Of a DNA stretch of 22,264 nt, positions 16,044-22,264 are shown piece by piece. The stretch spans positions 1 to 22,264 of the forward strand of contig JBPCJY010000175.1 of assembly GCA_051004815.1 (NCBI GenBank). The letters run 5' to 3'. Every line of letters begins with the position of its first letter. Position 1 is the stretch's first letter. The translations under genes were made by a program, and so were the position numbers. The stretch is from JBBQXY01 sp051004815 (GTDB lineage: Bacteria > Chloroflexota > Ktedonobacteria > Ktedonobacterales > Ktedonobacteraceae). The notes beneath the pieces are model-generated. The model saw only the letters and a program-made list of their open reading frames with translations, was not told where the DNA came from and searched no databases.

Positions 16044-16682
16044 ATGGGACAGGACAACAATTCAGATAATTCTTATCGCACGGGCTACGGCGGTTATGGC
16101 AAATATAGTGACTCCTCGCAGCCAAACGATGCCTCTTCATCCAGTGGCCAGGAGTATGGACAATATGGGCAGCCAGGACAAACAGGTGGCTCTCAACAAC
16201 AGCAAGCCCCCGGTCAGCAAGGGCAGCAGTGGCAGCAGCAGACCTACAGCAGTGCTACCTACGAACCACCAGCTAGCACGAGAGGGACGAGTCCCTTTGA
16301 TCCTACCTCAACAGGTCTACAGGCTAAGACGGAAGCTTTCCTCAGCTATCTATTGGGATGGTTCAGTGGCATAATCTTCCTCGTCATAGAGCGCAAAAAT
16401 CGCTTTGTGCGCTTCAGTGCTGCCCAATCAACCATCTTCTTTGGGGGCGTCACGGTGCTATATGTACTCTTACGCTTTATTAGCATTATACCGATCCTGG
16501 GATTCCTCCTGGCTCCAGTGATTGGCTTTATCACCTTTGTGGGTGGCATTATAGTATTCCTTATCTGGCTCTTTTTGATGATACAAGCGTATCGTGGTAA
16601 GACGGTGCGCCTGCCCTTTATCAGTGGCTACGCAGATAACCTGGTCCAGATATTAACTCCCAAAAGAAAAAAGACGGTGTGA
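16044..16682 (+). CDS. DUF4870/Tic20-like membrane protein, partner of a two-component system
   Basis: The 212-residue product is a diverged paralogue of the previous gene. Residues 1-92 are a Gln/Ser/Gly/Tyr-rich disordered tail. Residues 97-200 are the membrane domain, with FLSYLLGWFSGIIFLVIERK followed by NRFVRFSAAQST (compare EKQNRLVRFHAMQS in the paralogue). Two further helices follow, then YRGKTVRLPFISGYADNLV. The C-terminus is basic (PKRKKTV). The ATG at 16044 follows AAGGTAGGAT. Only 12 nt separate its stop from the sensor kinase start, which has almost no ribosome site of its own, so the two are probably translationally coupled. The kinase has no membrane segment, so this protein could tether or signal to it. 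That link is inference from gene order. Confidence 0.85.
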   Translation: MGQDNNSDNSYRTGYGGYGKYSDSSQPNDASSSSGQEYGQYGQPGQTGGSQQQQAPGQQGQQWQQQTYSSATYEPPASTRGTSPFDPTSTGLQAKTEAFLSYLLGWFSGIIFLVIERKNRFVRFSAAQSTIFFGGVTVLYVLLRFISIIPILGFLLAPVIGFITFVGGIIVFLIWLFLMIQAYRGKTVRLPFISGYADNLVQILTPKRKKTV

Positions 16683-16694
16683 TATACTTCTTCT

Positions 16695-17909
16695 ATGGAG
16701 ATACAACCCGAAAATTCCTTATTGCCAGAAGAAACTGCCTCGCTATTACGCAGTAATCGCGAACTGGCGGTGCTCTATACGATTGCGGGCCATCTGAACC
16801 GCAAAATAGACGTGCATGCGGCGTTACAGGAGGTACTGGCCCAAACCACAAAGCTGCTTGGTCTGCAAACTGGTTGGGTCTGGCTCCTCGACGCGCAGGG
16901 CGAGCCACACCTCGCGGCTGCCCAGTCCCTCCCACCCTACCTCGCGGACCATCCCCAACGCATGACTGGCTACTGTCTCTGCCTGGACACCTTCCTGGAT
17001 GGTAGTATGGAAGGGGCCGCCAATATCGATGTCTTGCGCTGTAGCCGCTTGAAGAACGCTGAGCGCGATAGCGACCCCACCTCGTGGGGGTTGCGCTTCC
17101 ATGCCAGTGTACCCATCTATGCCAGTGCAACCCCCATTGGCGTATTGAATGTAGCGAGCGAGGATTGGCGCGAGTTGCTGCCGGAAGAACTCCAACTGCT
17201 CCATATCATCGGCGACCAGATCGGGCTGGCCGTGCAACGCGCCCGTCTCTCCGCTGAACACACGCGAGCCGCCGCCCGCCTTGCCACCATCGAGGAACGC
17301 AATCGGCTGGCACGCGAGATTCATGATACGCTGGCCCAGGGGCTGGCCGCCATCACCCTCCAACTAGAAACTGCCGATGCCTTGTCCACTACACGCCCTG
17401 AACGCGCCTCCGAGGCCATTCGCCGCGCATTAAGTCTGGCTCGCGACAACCTGGAAGAGGCACGCCGCTCGGTGATGGATTTGCGGGCCGCACCCCTACA
17501 AAACCGTACGCTGCCCGAAGCCATAACGGATTTAGTGCAACATGGTTGTGATGATAGTGCGGTGCATGTACAAATCTCCTCCATGCCCGAAGCCAGGGTA
17601 CGTAGCTTACCAACACGTCTGGAAGAGGGTGTGTACCGCATTGTACAGGAGGCCCTGGCCAATGCCTGCAACCACGCCCAGGCGCAACATATTGATGTGA
17701 CGCTGACGATGGAAGAGCAATCTTTACATGTAGTGGTGCAGGATGATGGCCGTGGCTTTGACCCCGACAAAGTAACAAGCACTGCCAACGAGGGTCATTT
17801 CGGCTTGACTGGCATGAATGAACGAGTGAAGTTGCTGGGCGGCACGATCTGCATTCAGAGCGAACCGGGCGCAGGCACCTATATTGACGTTCAAGTTCCC
17901 TATCGGTAG
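16695..17909 (+). CDS. GAF-domain sensor histidine kinase (NarL/DegS family)
   Basis: The product has 404 residues and no transmembrane segment, so it should be cytoplasmic. A GAF domain spans about 25-183. It contains three cysteines, at GYCLC (Cys94, Cys96) and LRCSRL (Cys116), which could bind a cofactor or sense redox state. The HisKA_3 dimerisation helix carries EERNRLAREIHDTLAQGLA with phospho-acceptor His210. The HATPase domain has the N-box EALANACNHA (Asn323, His327), G1 motif DDGRGFD (350-356) and GLTGM (370-374). This is the layout of NarL-type kinases that phosphorylate LuxR-type regulators, and such a regulator starts 27 nt downstream. The start ATG at 16695 has no obvious Shine-Dalgarno and depends on the gene before it. 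The signal is unknown. Confidence 0.93.
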   Translation: MEIQPENSLLPEETASLLRSNRELAVLYTIAGHLNRKIDVHAALQEVLAQTTKLLGLQTGWVWLLDAQGEPHLAAAQSLPPYLADHPQRMTGYCLCLDTFLDGSMEGAANIDVLRCSRLKNAERDSDPTSWGLRFHASVPIYASATPIGVLNVASEDWRELLPEELQLLHIIGDQIGLAVQRARLSAEHTRAAARLATIEERNRLAREIHDTLAQGLAAITLQLETADALSTTRPERASEAIRRALSLARDNLEEARRSVMDLRAAPLQNRTLPEAITDLVQHGCDDSAVHVQISSMPEARVRSLPTRLEEGVYRIVQEALANACNHAQAQHIDVTLTMEEQSLHVVVQDDGRGFDPDKVTSTANEGHFGLTGMNERVKLLGGTICIQSEPGAGTYIDVQVPYR

Positions 17910-17936
17910 CATGATTGAGAGTGGAGAAAAAGGACA

Positions 17937-18620
17937 ATGATTCGTATTTTGCTCGCCGACGATCATCCTATTGTCCGCGAAGGCTTACGCGCCGTTCTGG
18001 AGACACAAGCGGATTTCGAGGTCGTCGCGGAGGCGGCCAGCGGCGATGAAGCCGTGCGCCTGGGCTTGACGGTGCAACCAGACATTCTGTTGCTTGATCT
18101 TGAAATGCCCATCATGGATGGGGTCGAAGCCATTCGCCGTTTGCGACAGCAGAGACCCAGTTCCCGTATCATCGTTTTTACCGCCTTTGATAACGATGAA
18201 CGCATCATCCACGCCGTACAGGCTGGCGCGAATGGCTACCTCTTAAAAGGCGCACCACGCGAAGAAATCTTCAACGCCATTCGCATCACAATGGAGGGTG
18301 GTTCCTTACTCCAACCAGTCGTCGCCTCCAAATTGCTACGCCACGTCGGCCATCAGCCAGCCATAGTACCCCATAACGTACCCGCGCCACATTTCCTATC
18401 CAGTGCGCCCCCCTTTGAGGCCCTCACCGAACGCGAACTTGAGGTGCTCAACCTCTTAGCACAGGGAATGCCCAATAAAGAGATCGCGGCTCAACTCGTC
18501 ATCAGCGAACGCACCGCTAAATTTCATGTCAGCTCGATCATGGGCAAACTCGGTGCCACCAATCGCACCGAGGCAGTTGCATTAGCCGCCCAAAAAGGAC
18601 TCATCACACTCCATTCCTGA
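17937..18620 (+). CDS. NarL/LuxR-family response regulator
   Basis: The product has 227 residues. The receiver domain (1-120) has the acidic pair DD (8-9), phospho-acceptor Asp54 in LLLDLEMP, Thr82 and Lys104. A variable linker (about 122-158) leads to the LuxR-type helix-turn-helix (161-220) with LTERELEVLNLLAQGMPNKE, then ISERTAKFHVSSIMGKLG. In this family phosphorylation by the partner kinase promotes dimerisation and DNA binding. It is the last gene of the DUF4870-kinase-regulator unit, with the clear ribosome site AAAAAGGAC 6 nt before the ATG. A strong terminator follows. Target promoters cannot be read from the window; autoregulation is possible. Confidence 0.95.
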   Translation: MIRILLADDHPIVREGLRAVLETQADFEVVAEAASGDEAVRLGLTVQPDILLLDLEMPIMDGVEAIRRLRQQRPSSRIIVFTAFDNDERIIHAVQAGANGYLLKGAPREEIFNAIRITMEGGSLLQPVVASKLLRHVGHQPAIVPHNVPAPHFLSSAPPFEALTERELEVLNLLAQGMPNKEIAAQLVISERTAKFHVSSIMGKLGATNRTEAVALAAQKGLITLHS

Positions 18621-18653
18621 CATTCAATTATAGAATCGGCTCTTTTAGTACCC

Positions 18654-18704
18654 ACCACCTGCATAAAGCCACTTTACAGCTAGTTTCAAGCAGGTGGTTT
18701 TTTT
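18654..18704 (+). terminator. Intrinsic terminator after the response regulator
   Basis: ACCACCTGC (18654-18662) pairs with GCAGGTGGT (18690-18698), and the stem runs directly into seven T (18698-18704). The loop is 27 nt and holds a minor AAAG/CTTT pairing. It lies just before the convergent glycosylase pseudogene. Confidence 0.8.
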
Positions 18705-18709
18705 CGTTA

Positions 18710-19394
18710 TCATAGCTCAATGATTTCCCTATAAAGGCAATAATCTCGTATAGGGCATAAGTGACATGCAGGTTCCTGCACTTTTGTACATATTTGCGCA
18801 GCCAGATCAAGTAGAGCAAAATTATAGTTGCGTGGTTGTTTCGCATCAGCAAGACCTGTTATCAGCCTACGAAACTTTGCATTCCTTCGTGATGAGTCTT
18901 TAATTTCCAGATTGAAAACGCGACCTATCACTCTCACTGTATTGGTATCTACTATAGCCTCTGCTTTATTCCAGGCAAAGCATCTGACTGCACTGGCAAC
19001 ATAATCACTAACACCCGGCAGAGAGTAAATCAGATTTTTCTTCAGGTATCTGACCATGAAACCTCTCCTGGATTTGAGAAACCATTTCCATAATCAAATC
19101 AATTCGCCAGCGCAACCCCAACGAGTACAGAACTTCATGAAGCTCTTCCTTCCTTGCCTGAGCCAATAATGCTATAGTAGGATATCTTTCGAGAAAATGC
19201 CTGTATACTGGCACTACCTGTAATGCTTGTGTCCGATGAAGCATAATTTCTGCCATTAAAATATGATAAGGTTCTGTCGTAAAACGCCAGGGAAGGGAGC
19301 GAAAATTTTCTTGGCCCCATGATATAAGTTTGTTACGGAATGATGGAGCATCAATAGTATGATGAGCCGTTTCTACTCTTTCCATGAGCTTCAC
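18710..19394 (-). pseudogene. Mig/MutY-like HhH-GPD DNA glycosylase, frameshifted
   Basis: Two overlapping minus-strand frames make one protein. The 5' part (19394-19008) has WGQENFRSLPWRF and EPYHILMAEIMLHRTQALQV, with the conserved Glu of the adenine/thymine glycosylase helix. The 3' part has the helix-hairpin-helix LPGVSDYVASAV, the catalytic-Asp segment IVDTNTVRVIGR, and an iron-sulphur cysteine set spaced C-x7-C-x2-C-x5-C. Tyr in LPGVSDY sits where Mig-type T:G mismatch glycosylases have Tyr and EndoIII has Lys (family recollection). The joined product would be about 225 residues, too short for a MutY with its Nudix-like C-terminus. The frames join at CTCTCTG near 19025-19035: one more CT unit would restore DLLSLPGV. 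The start is GTG at 19394 or ATG at 19385. A broken small gene lies 30 bp upstream on the same strand. Confidence 0.75.
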
Positions 19395-19424
19395 AAATCC
19401 TGTTCAGAACACAATCACTATTTC

Positions 19425-19773
19425 CTACTCCTCAGCAGGTTCTTGCACTTTAAGCTCTATAGCAGTTTCAAACTGTAAGAGGAATGGAGGGAAAGAAATG
19501 CTATCTGAGGTAACTTCATCTGGAAGAGCATTCAGCACACTCAAGATACGCTCTGCAAAATTCTTCATATCCCTTGCTACCCTCAATTGTGCAGAACCTT
19601 CCTTTATGGTAGCCCACTTTGTCAGGTTCTCCCGCACTTTAAGTGAAAGCTCTAGCATATCTGAGATGCCTGTATTTATGGCTTGGCTTCACAGCCTGTT
19701 ACCACTTTTTGACGTTTACTTTACTGTATAGCTTATCACGGAATGTGCGGGAGAGCCAAATTTCTAGGGCCAT
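19425..19773 (-). pseudogene. Small unknown gene with two frameshifts, upstream of the glycosylase
   Basis: The intact 3' frame (19688-19425) encodes INTGISDMLELSLKVREN and ends ETAIELKVQEPAEE. Upstream, an ATG at 19773 preceded by AAAGGG opens a 24-codon frame, MALEIWLSRTFRDKLYSKVN, that stops at TAA (19701-19699). A third frame between them reads VVTGCEAKP. Adding one A to the A5 run near 19704-19708, and one base near 19679-19681, joins all three into a protein of about 115 residues. I do not recognise it. It precedes the glycosylase gene on the same strand and is probably its operon partner. Its ribosome site overlaps the first bases of the IscB remnant. The reconstruction is inference; only the 3' frame is long enough to stand alone. 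Confidence 0.5.
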
Positions 19774-19787
19774 TATAGTTTCCCTTT

Positions 19788-20972
19788 GTGCTCATTCTTC
19801 AACGTCAGGCTTGCGCATCCGAAGAAAGCCCCAACCCATTGCGCCTCAAAATTGATCCAGGGAGCAAAACGACTGGGTTGGCAGTCCTCAACGAGACGAC
19901 GGGGCAGGTCGTGTGGGCCGCAGAGCTAACCCATCGGGGAGAACAGATCCACCACGCTCTCCAACAACGGGCAGGAGTGCGTCGAGGTCACCGTACTCGC
20001 CATACCAGATACCGCCAAGCTCGCTGGCGCAATCGCCGTCGAGTACCTGGCTGGCTTGCGCCTTCGTTGCGCTCGCGGGTGCAACATGTGGAGACCTGGG
20101 TCCGGCGACTCCGGCACTGGTGCCAAATCGGAGCCATCTCCTATGAGGCCGTGCGCTTCGATACCCAGGCACTGCAAAACCCTGAGATCGAGGACATAGC
20201 CTACCAGCACGGGACCTTTGCTGGGTTGGAGGTCAAAGAATACCTGTTACTCAAATGGGGAACTCGGTGCGTGTATTGCCAGCAAACAGGCATGCCACTA
20301 GAAGTAGAACATCTCGTGCCCAGAAGCCGTGGAGGCAGCGATAGGGTCACGAATTTGACGCTGGCTTGTGAGTCGTGCAATCGGAAGAAAGGCCGTCAAA
20401 CCGCCCAGGAATTCGGCTTTCCTCACATCCAGGCACAGGCGCGACAGCCGCTGAAAGATGCGGCCGCAGTCAACTCGACGCGATGGTTGCTCTATGAGCG
20501 ACTGAAAGCGACCGGATTGCCCATTGAGACCGGCACGGGAGGCCGGACCAAATGGAATAGGAAACAACGCGGCATGCCGAAAACCCATTGGCTGGATGCG
20601 GTCTGTGTCGGCCAATCGACTCCAGAACGGATAGACTGGCAGCAGGTCATCCCACTCCTCATCAGTGCCAAAGGACGACAAAGTCGCCAACGGTGCAATG
20701 TTGACGCGTTGGGTTTCCCGCGTAGCCGTCCTAAAGGCCCGAGCAACGTCTGTGGGTTCCAAACGGGCGACATGATTCGTGCGGTAGTCACGCGAGGGAA
20801 AAAGATTGGCACGTATATGGGACGAGTTGCGGTAAAGACGGATGGGTATTTCAAAATTACCGGCAGCCACGGCATGGTCGAGGGCATTCATGCCCGCTAT
20901 TGCTCGCCCATTCATCGTGCCGATGGATACATGTATACGAAAGGTATGGCGGCACTTCCTCCCCAAGAGTGA
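19788..20972 (+). CDS. iscB: IscB-type RNA-guided nuclease, N-terminally truncated
   Basis: IscB proteins are the transposon-encoded ancestors of Cas9, guided by an omega RNA. This copy has RuvC-I LRLKIDPGSKTTGLAV (Asp23) and an Arg-rich bridge helix (61-85, RAGVRRGHRTRHTRYRQAR). RuvC-II is ISYEAVRFD (Glu120). The HNH domain spans 161-202, with CVYC, LEVEHLVPRSRGG (His175), the NLTL Asn and ACESCNRKKG. RuvC-III is KTHWLDAVCVG (His267, Asp270). The C-terminal TAM-recognition region ends normally at HRADGYMYTKGMAALPPQE. All nuclease residues are present. The N-terminal PLMP domain, about 40-50 residues, is missing: the frame reads back through FPFVLILQ, its expected end, into a TAG at 19776-19778. 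The only start is a GTG without a ribosome site. No transposase gene lies nearby, and the short upstream gap leaves no room for a normal omega RNA. Confidence 0.88.
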   Translation: MLILQRQACASEESPNPLRLKIDPGSKTTGLAVLNETTGQVVWAAELTHRGEQIHHALQQRAGVRRGHRTRHTRYRQARWRNRRRVPGWLAPSLRSRVQHVETWVRRLRHWCQIGAISYEAVRFDTQALQNPEIEDIAYQHGTFAGLEVKEYLLLKWGTRCVYCQQTGMPLEVEHLVPRSRGGSDRVTNLTLACESCNRKKGRQTAQEFGFPHIQAQARQPLKDAAAVNSTRWLLYERLKATGLPIETGTGGRTKWNRKQRGMPKTHWLDAVCVGQSTPERIDWQQVIPLLISAKGRQSRQRCNVDALGFPRSRPKGPSNVCGFQTGDMIRAVVTRGKKIGTYMGRVAVKTDGYFKITGSHGMVEGIHARYCSPIHRADGYMYTKGMAALPPQE

Positions 20973-21007
20973 ACGCTGGAGCCTCCACGTCGCCGTTTGG
21001 TGAAACT

Positions 21008-21572
21008 ATGTCAACTTACAATTGGACATCACGAGACCTGGAAACGATGCCGGATAATGGCAAATTGTATGAAGTTATCGCAGGGGAACTGTACGTATCA
21101 AAACAGCCACACCTCAATCATCAGATTGTGTGCTCGAACATTAATGGCATGCATGCTAAAAGAATGGGCGAAAAAAAACCATCTTGGTGTTGCCATTTTT
21201 ACTCCCGGTATCATTTTTGCCAACGATGATGATGTCGTTCCCGACGTAGTATGGATTAGTCATGAGCGATTGGCAACCGCCTTTGAGCCAGATGGCAAAT
21301 TGCACTCCTCGCCAGAATTGGTGGTGGAAGTTCTTTCACCAGGAGATATCAATGAGCGGCGCGATCGCGAAACGAAACTCAAACTTTACTCGCGGCGGGG
21401 CGCACTGGAATACTGGATAGTTAACTGGCGGACACGGCAGATTGAAGTCTACCGCCGCGAAGAAATGGCACTTCAGCAAACCGGTATTGTATACGAAAAT
21501 GATATCTTGCAGTCACCATACCTCCCAGGATTTCGCTATCAAGCACGCGAGGTTTTTGCTGATATTGTCTGA
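21008..21572 (+). pseudogene. Uma2-family PD-(D/E)XK protein, one-base frameshift
   Basis: The first frame (ATG at 21008) reads MSTYNWTSRDLETMPDNGK then LYEVIAGELYVSKQPHLNHQ, the classic Uma2/DUF820 opening. The matching remainder lies in the next frame: LKEWAKKNHLGVAIFTPG, DDDVVPDVVWISHERL with the metal-site Asp, SPELVVEVLSPGD with Glu, and the typical LEYWIVNWRTRQIEVYR. The frames join near 21139-21146 (AACATTAATGG): removing one base there gives CSNLMACMLKEW. The full-length product would be about 188 residues, the family's usual length. Uma2 proteins are putative endonucleases of unknown role, abundant in Cyanobacteria and Chloroflexota. The start lies only 35 bp after iscB and has no clear ribosome site or promoter. 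Confidence 0.8.
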
Positions 21573-21671
21573 ACTTCTACAGCACTCAATGCCGGTAAAA
21601 TTCTTCCACTTTTACAACTTATGCTCGGTTCCATGCGTATTATATATGTGATACATAGGAGGTTTTTATCA

Positions 21672-22031
21672 ATGATGCAAGCTCAAACATATACGCATGC
21701 ACGGACGCAGCCCCGCCGCAGAGATATCTTTTTCCACGCGGGTAAAACACTCAAACTTATTGGTGGTTTAATGATGGATAGGCGTGTGCCTGTATGGCGT
21801 AAACTGCTTTTCGTTGGTTCAATTGTAGCTCTACTGGCCTTATTGTTCTTTCCTGATCTCTTCAGCGAAGCCTTTTTGAGCGTGGTTCTCCCTCTGGTAG
21901 GCACGGTTGCCGGTGTCCCGGTTGATGCTGGCATCGATTGGATGGCCTTCTCCTTGCTCGCGGTAAACCTGCTCAAGTTCTTTCCCGCCGAAATGGTCGG
22001 CGAATACTATACCAACATCTTTGGAAGATAA
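21672..22031 (+). CDS. DUF1232/YkvA-like small membrane protein
   Basis: The 119-residue product begins with a hydrophilic basic segment, then KLIGGLMMDRRVPVWRKLLF and a hydrophobic helix to about residue 72 with FFPDLFSEAF. A second hydrophobic region has VPVDAGIDWMAFSLLAVNLL. This pattern, a D-x-R-V-P loop, a P-D-L-hydrophobic turn and a second D-x-x-x-D segment, is that of DUF1232 (YkvA) proteins, small membrane proteins of unknown role. The ATG at 21672 has GGAGG upstream (about 21659-21663). It is probably monocistronic. Family assignment is moderately sure; function is unknown. Confidence 0.65.
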   Translation: MMQAQTYTHARTQPRRRDIFFHAGKTLKLIGGLMMDRRVPVWRKLLFVGSIVALLALLFFPDLFSEAFLSVVLPLVGTVAGVPVDAGIDWMAFSLLAVNLLKFFPAEMVGEYYTNIFGR

Positions 22032-22039
22032 GTCCTGGA

Positions 22040-22264
22040 CACCGCAGGGTACCCGCAAGGGCTTGCACAGGTAGGTTTTTTGCACCACCTGGTTCCAGAC
22101 GCTGTCATTCTGAGCGCAGCGAAGAATCTCCGTGCCGCCAGTCATGCTCCTTCCCATAGCTCACTCAAGTCTTGCCAGTCGGGATGGCTGGACTCGATCA
22201 CGGCCACCTTGCCTTGTCATTCTGAGTGCAGCGAAGAATCTCCGTGCCACGACAGATTCTTCGC
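22040..22264. repeat. Dispersed palindromic repeat cluster at the window end
   Basis: Two copies of a 34-bp unit that starts TGTCATTCTGAG and contains GCAGCGAAGAATCT lie at 22103-22136 and 22215-22248, in the same orientation with one mismatch. After the second copy, AGATTCTTCGC (22254-22264) is the exact inverse of GCGAAGAATCT (22231-22241), making an 11-bp stem with a 12-nt loop. Upstream, GCAGGGTACCCGC (22045-22057) is a near palindrome and a T6 run ends at 22081. This type of element is scattered in many genomes; here it fills the gap after the DUF1232-like gene. Confidence 0.75.

Noticed and set aside
19628..19754. 10-bp inverted repeat TCTCCCGCAC / GTGCGGGAGA, 107 bp apart
   Set aside because: It may be chance; both arms fall within the proposed broken gene and there is no other sign of an element end.
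20977..20987. Short palindrome TGGAG-C-CTCCA right after iscB as a transposon right end
   Set aside because: A one-base loop cannot form a stable hairpin, and no IS200/IS605 end structure is recognisable around it.

Overview
The window most likely comes from a Ktedonobacteria-type Chloroflexota bacterium. This is an inference from gene content: a Ser/Thr kinase fused to a WD40 propeller, an Rpn-type nuclease, an IscB protein, a Uma2-family protein, and a GAF-type NarL-family sensor kinase with its regulator. No rRNA or other decisive taxonomic marker is present.

Layout. 1-3913 (minus strand): a WD40 Ser/Thr kinase upstream of an APC-family amino acid permease. The last 38 bp of the permease gene are duplicated just downstream, followed by long C tracts. 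4147-6491 (plus strand): an enterochelin-esterase-like hydrolase and an Rpn-family PD-(D/E)XK protein. 6568-9107: tRNA-Arg(CCT), a small two-helix membrane protein, galU, a lipoprotein, tRNA-Leu(TAG) and tRNA-Gly(GCC). 9421-15012: the proteostasis cluster tig, clpX, lon (trigger factor, ClpX unfoldase, Lon protease), without the clpP that often lies between tig and clpX. 15237-18620: two related membrane proteins (DUF4870/Tic20-like) with Gln/Tyr/Pro-rich tails; the second appears to share an operon with a GAF sensor histidine kinase and a LuxR-type response regulator.

18710-21572 is a decayed accessory segment. It holds a Mig/MutY-like DNA glycosylase broken by a frameshift, a small unknown gene with two frameshifts, an IscB that has lost its N-terminal PLMP domain and shows no room for its usual upstream guide RNA, and a Uma2-family gene with a one-base frameshift. 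The two minus-strand genes and the Uma2 gene abut the two ends of the IscB copy, so its arrival or partial deletion may have cut off their promoters. The window closes with a DUF1232/YkvA-like small membrane protein and a cluster of dispersed palindromic repeats.

Several intergenic regions hold good sigma70-like promoters (before galU, tRNA-Leu, tig, the Rpn gene and both DUF4870 genes) and clear hairpin terminators (after the first DUF4870 gene and after the response regulator). No CRISPR array, rRNA or complete transposase was seen. All family assignments come from recognising motifs in the translated sequence, without database searches.
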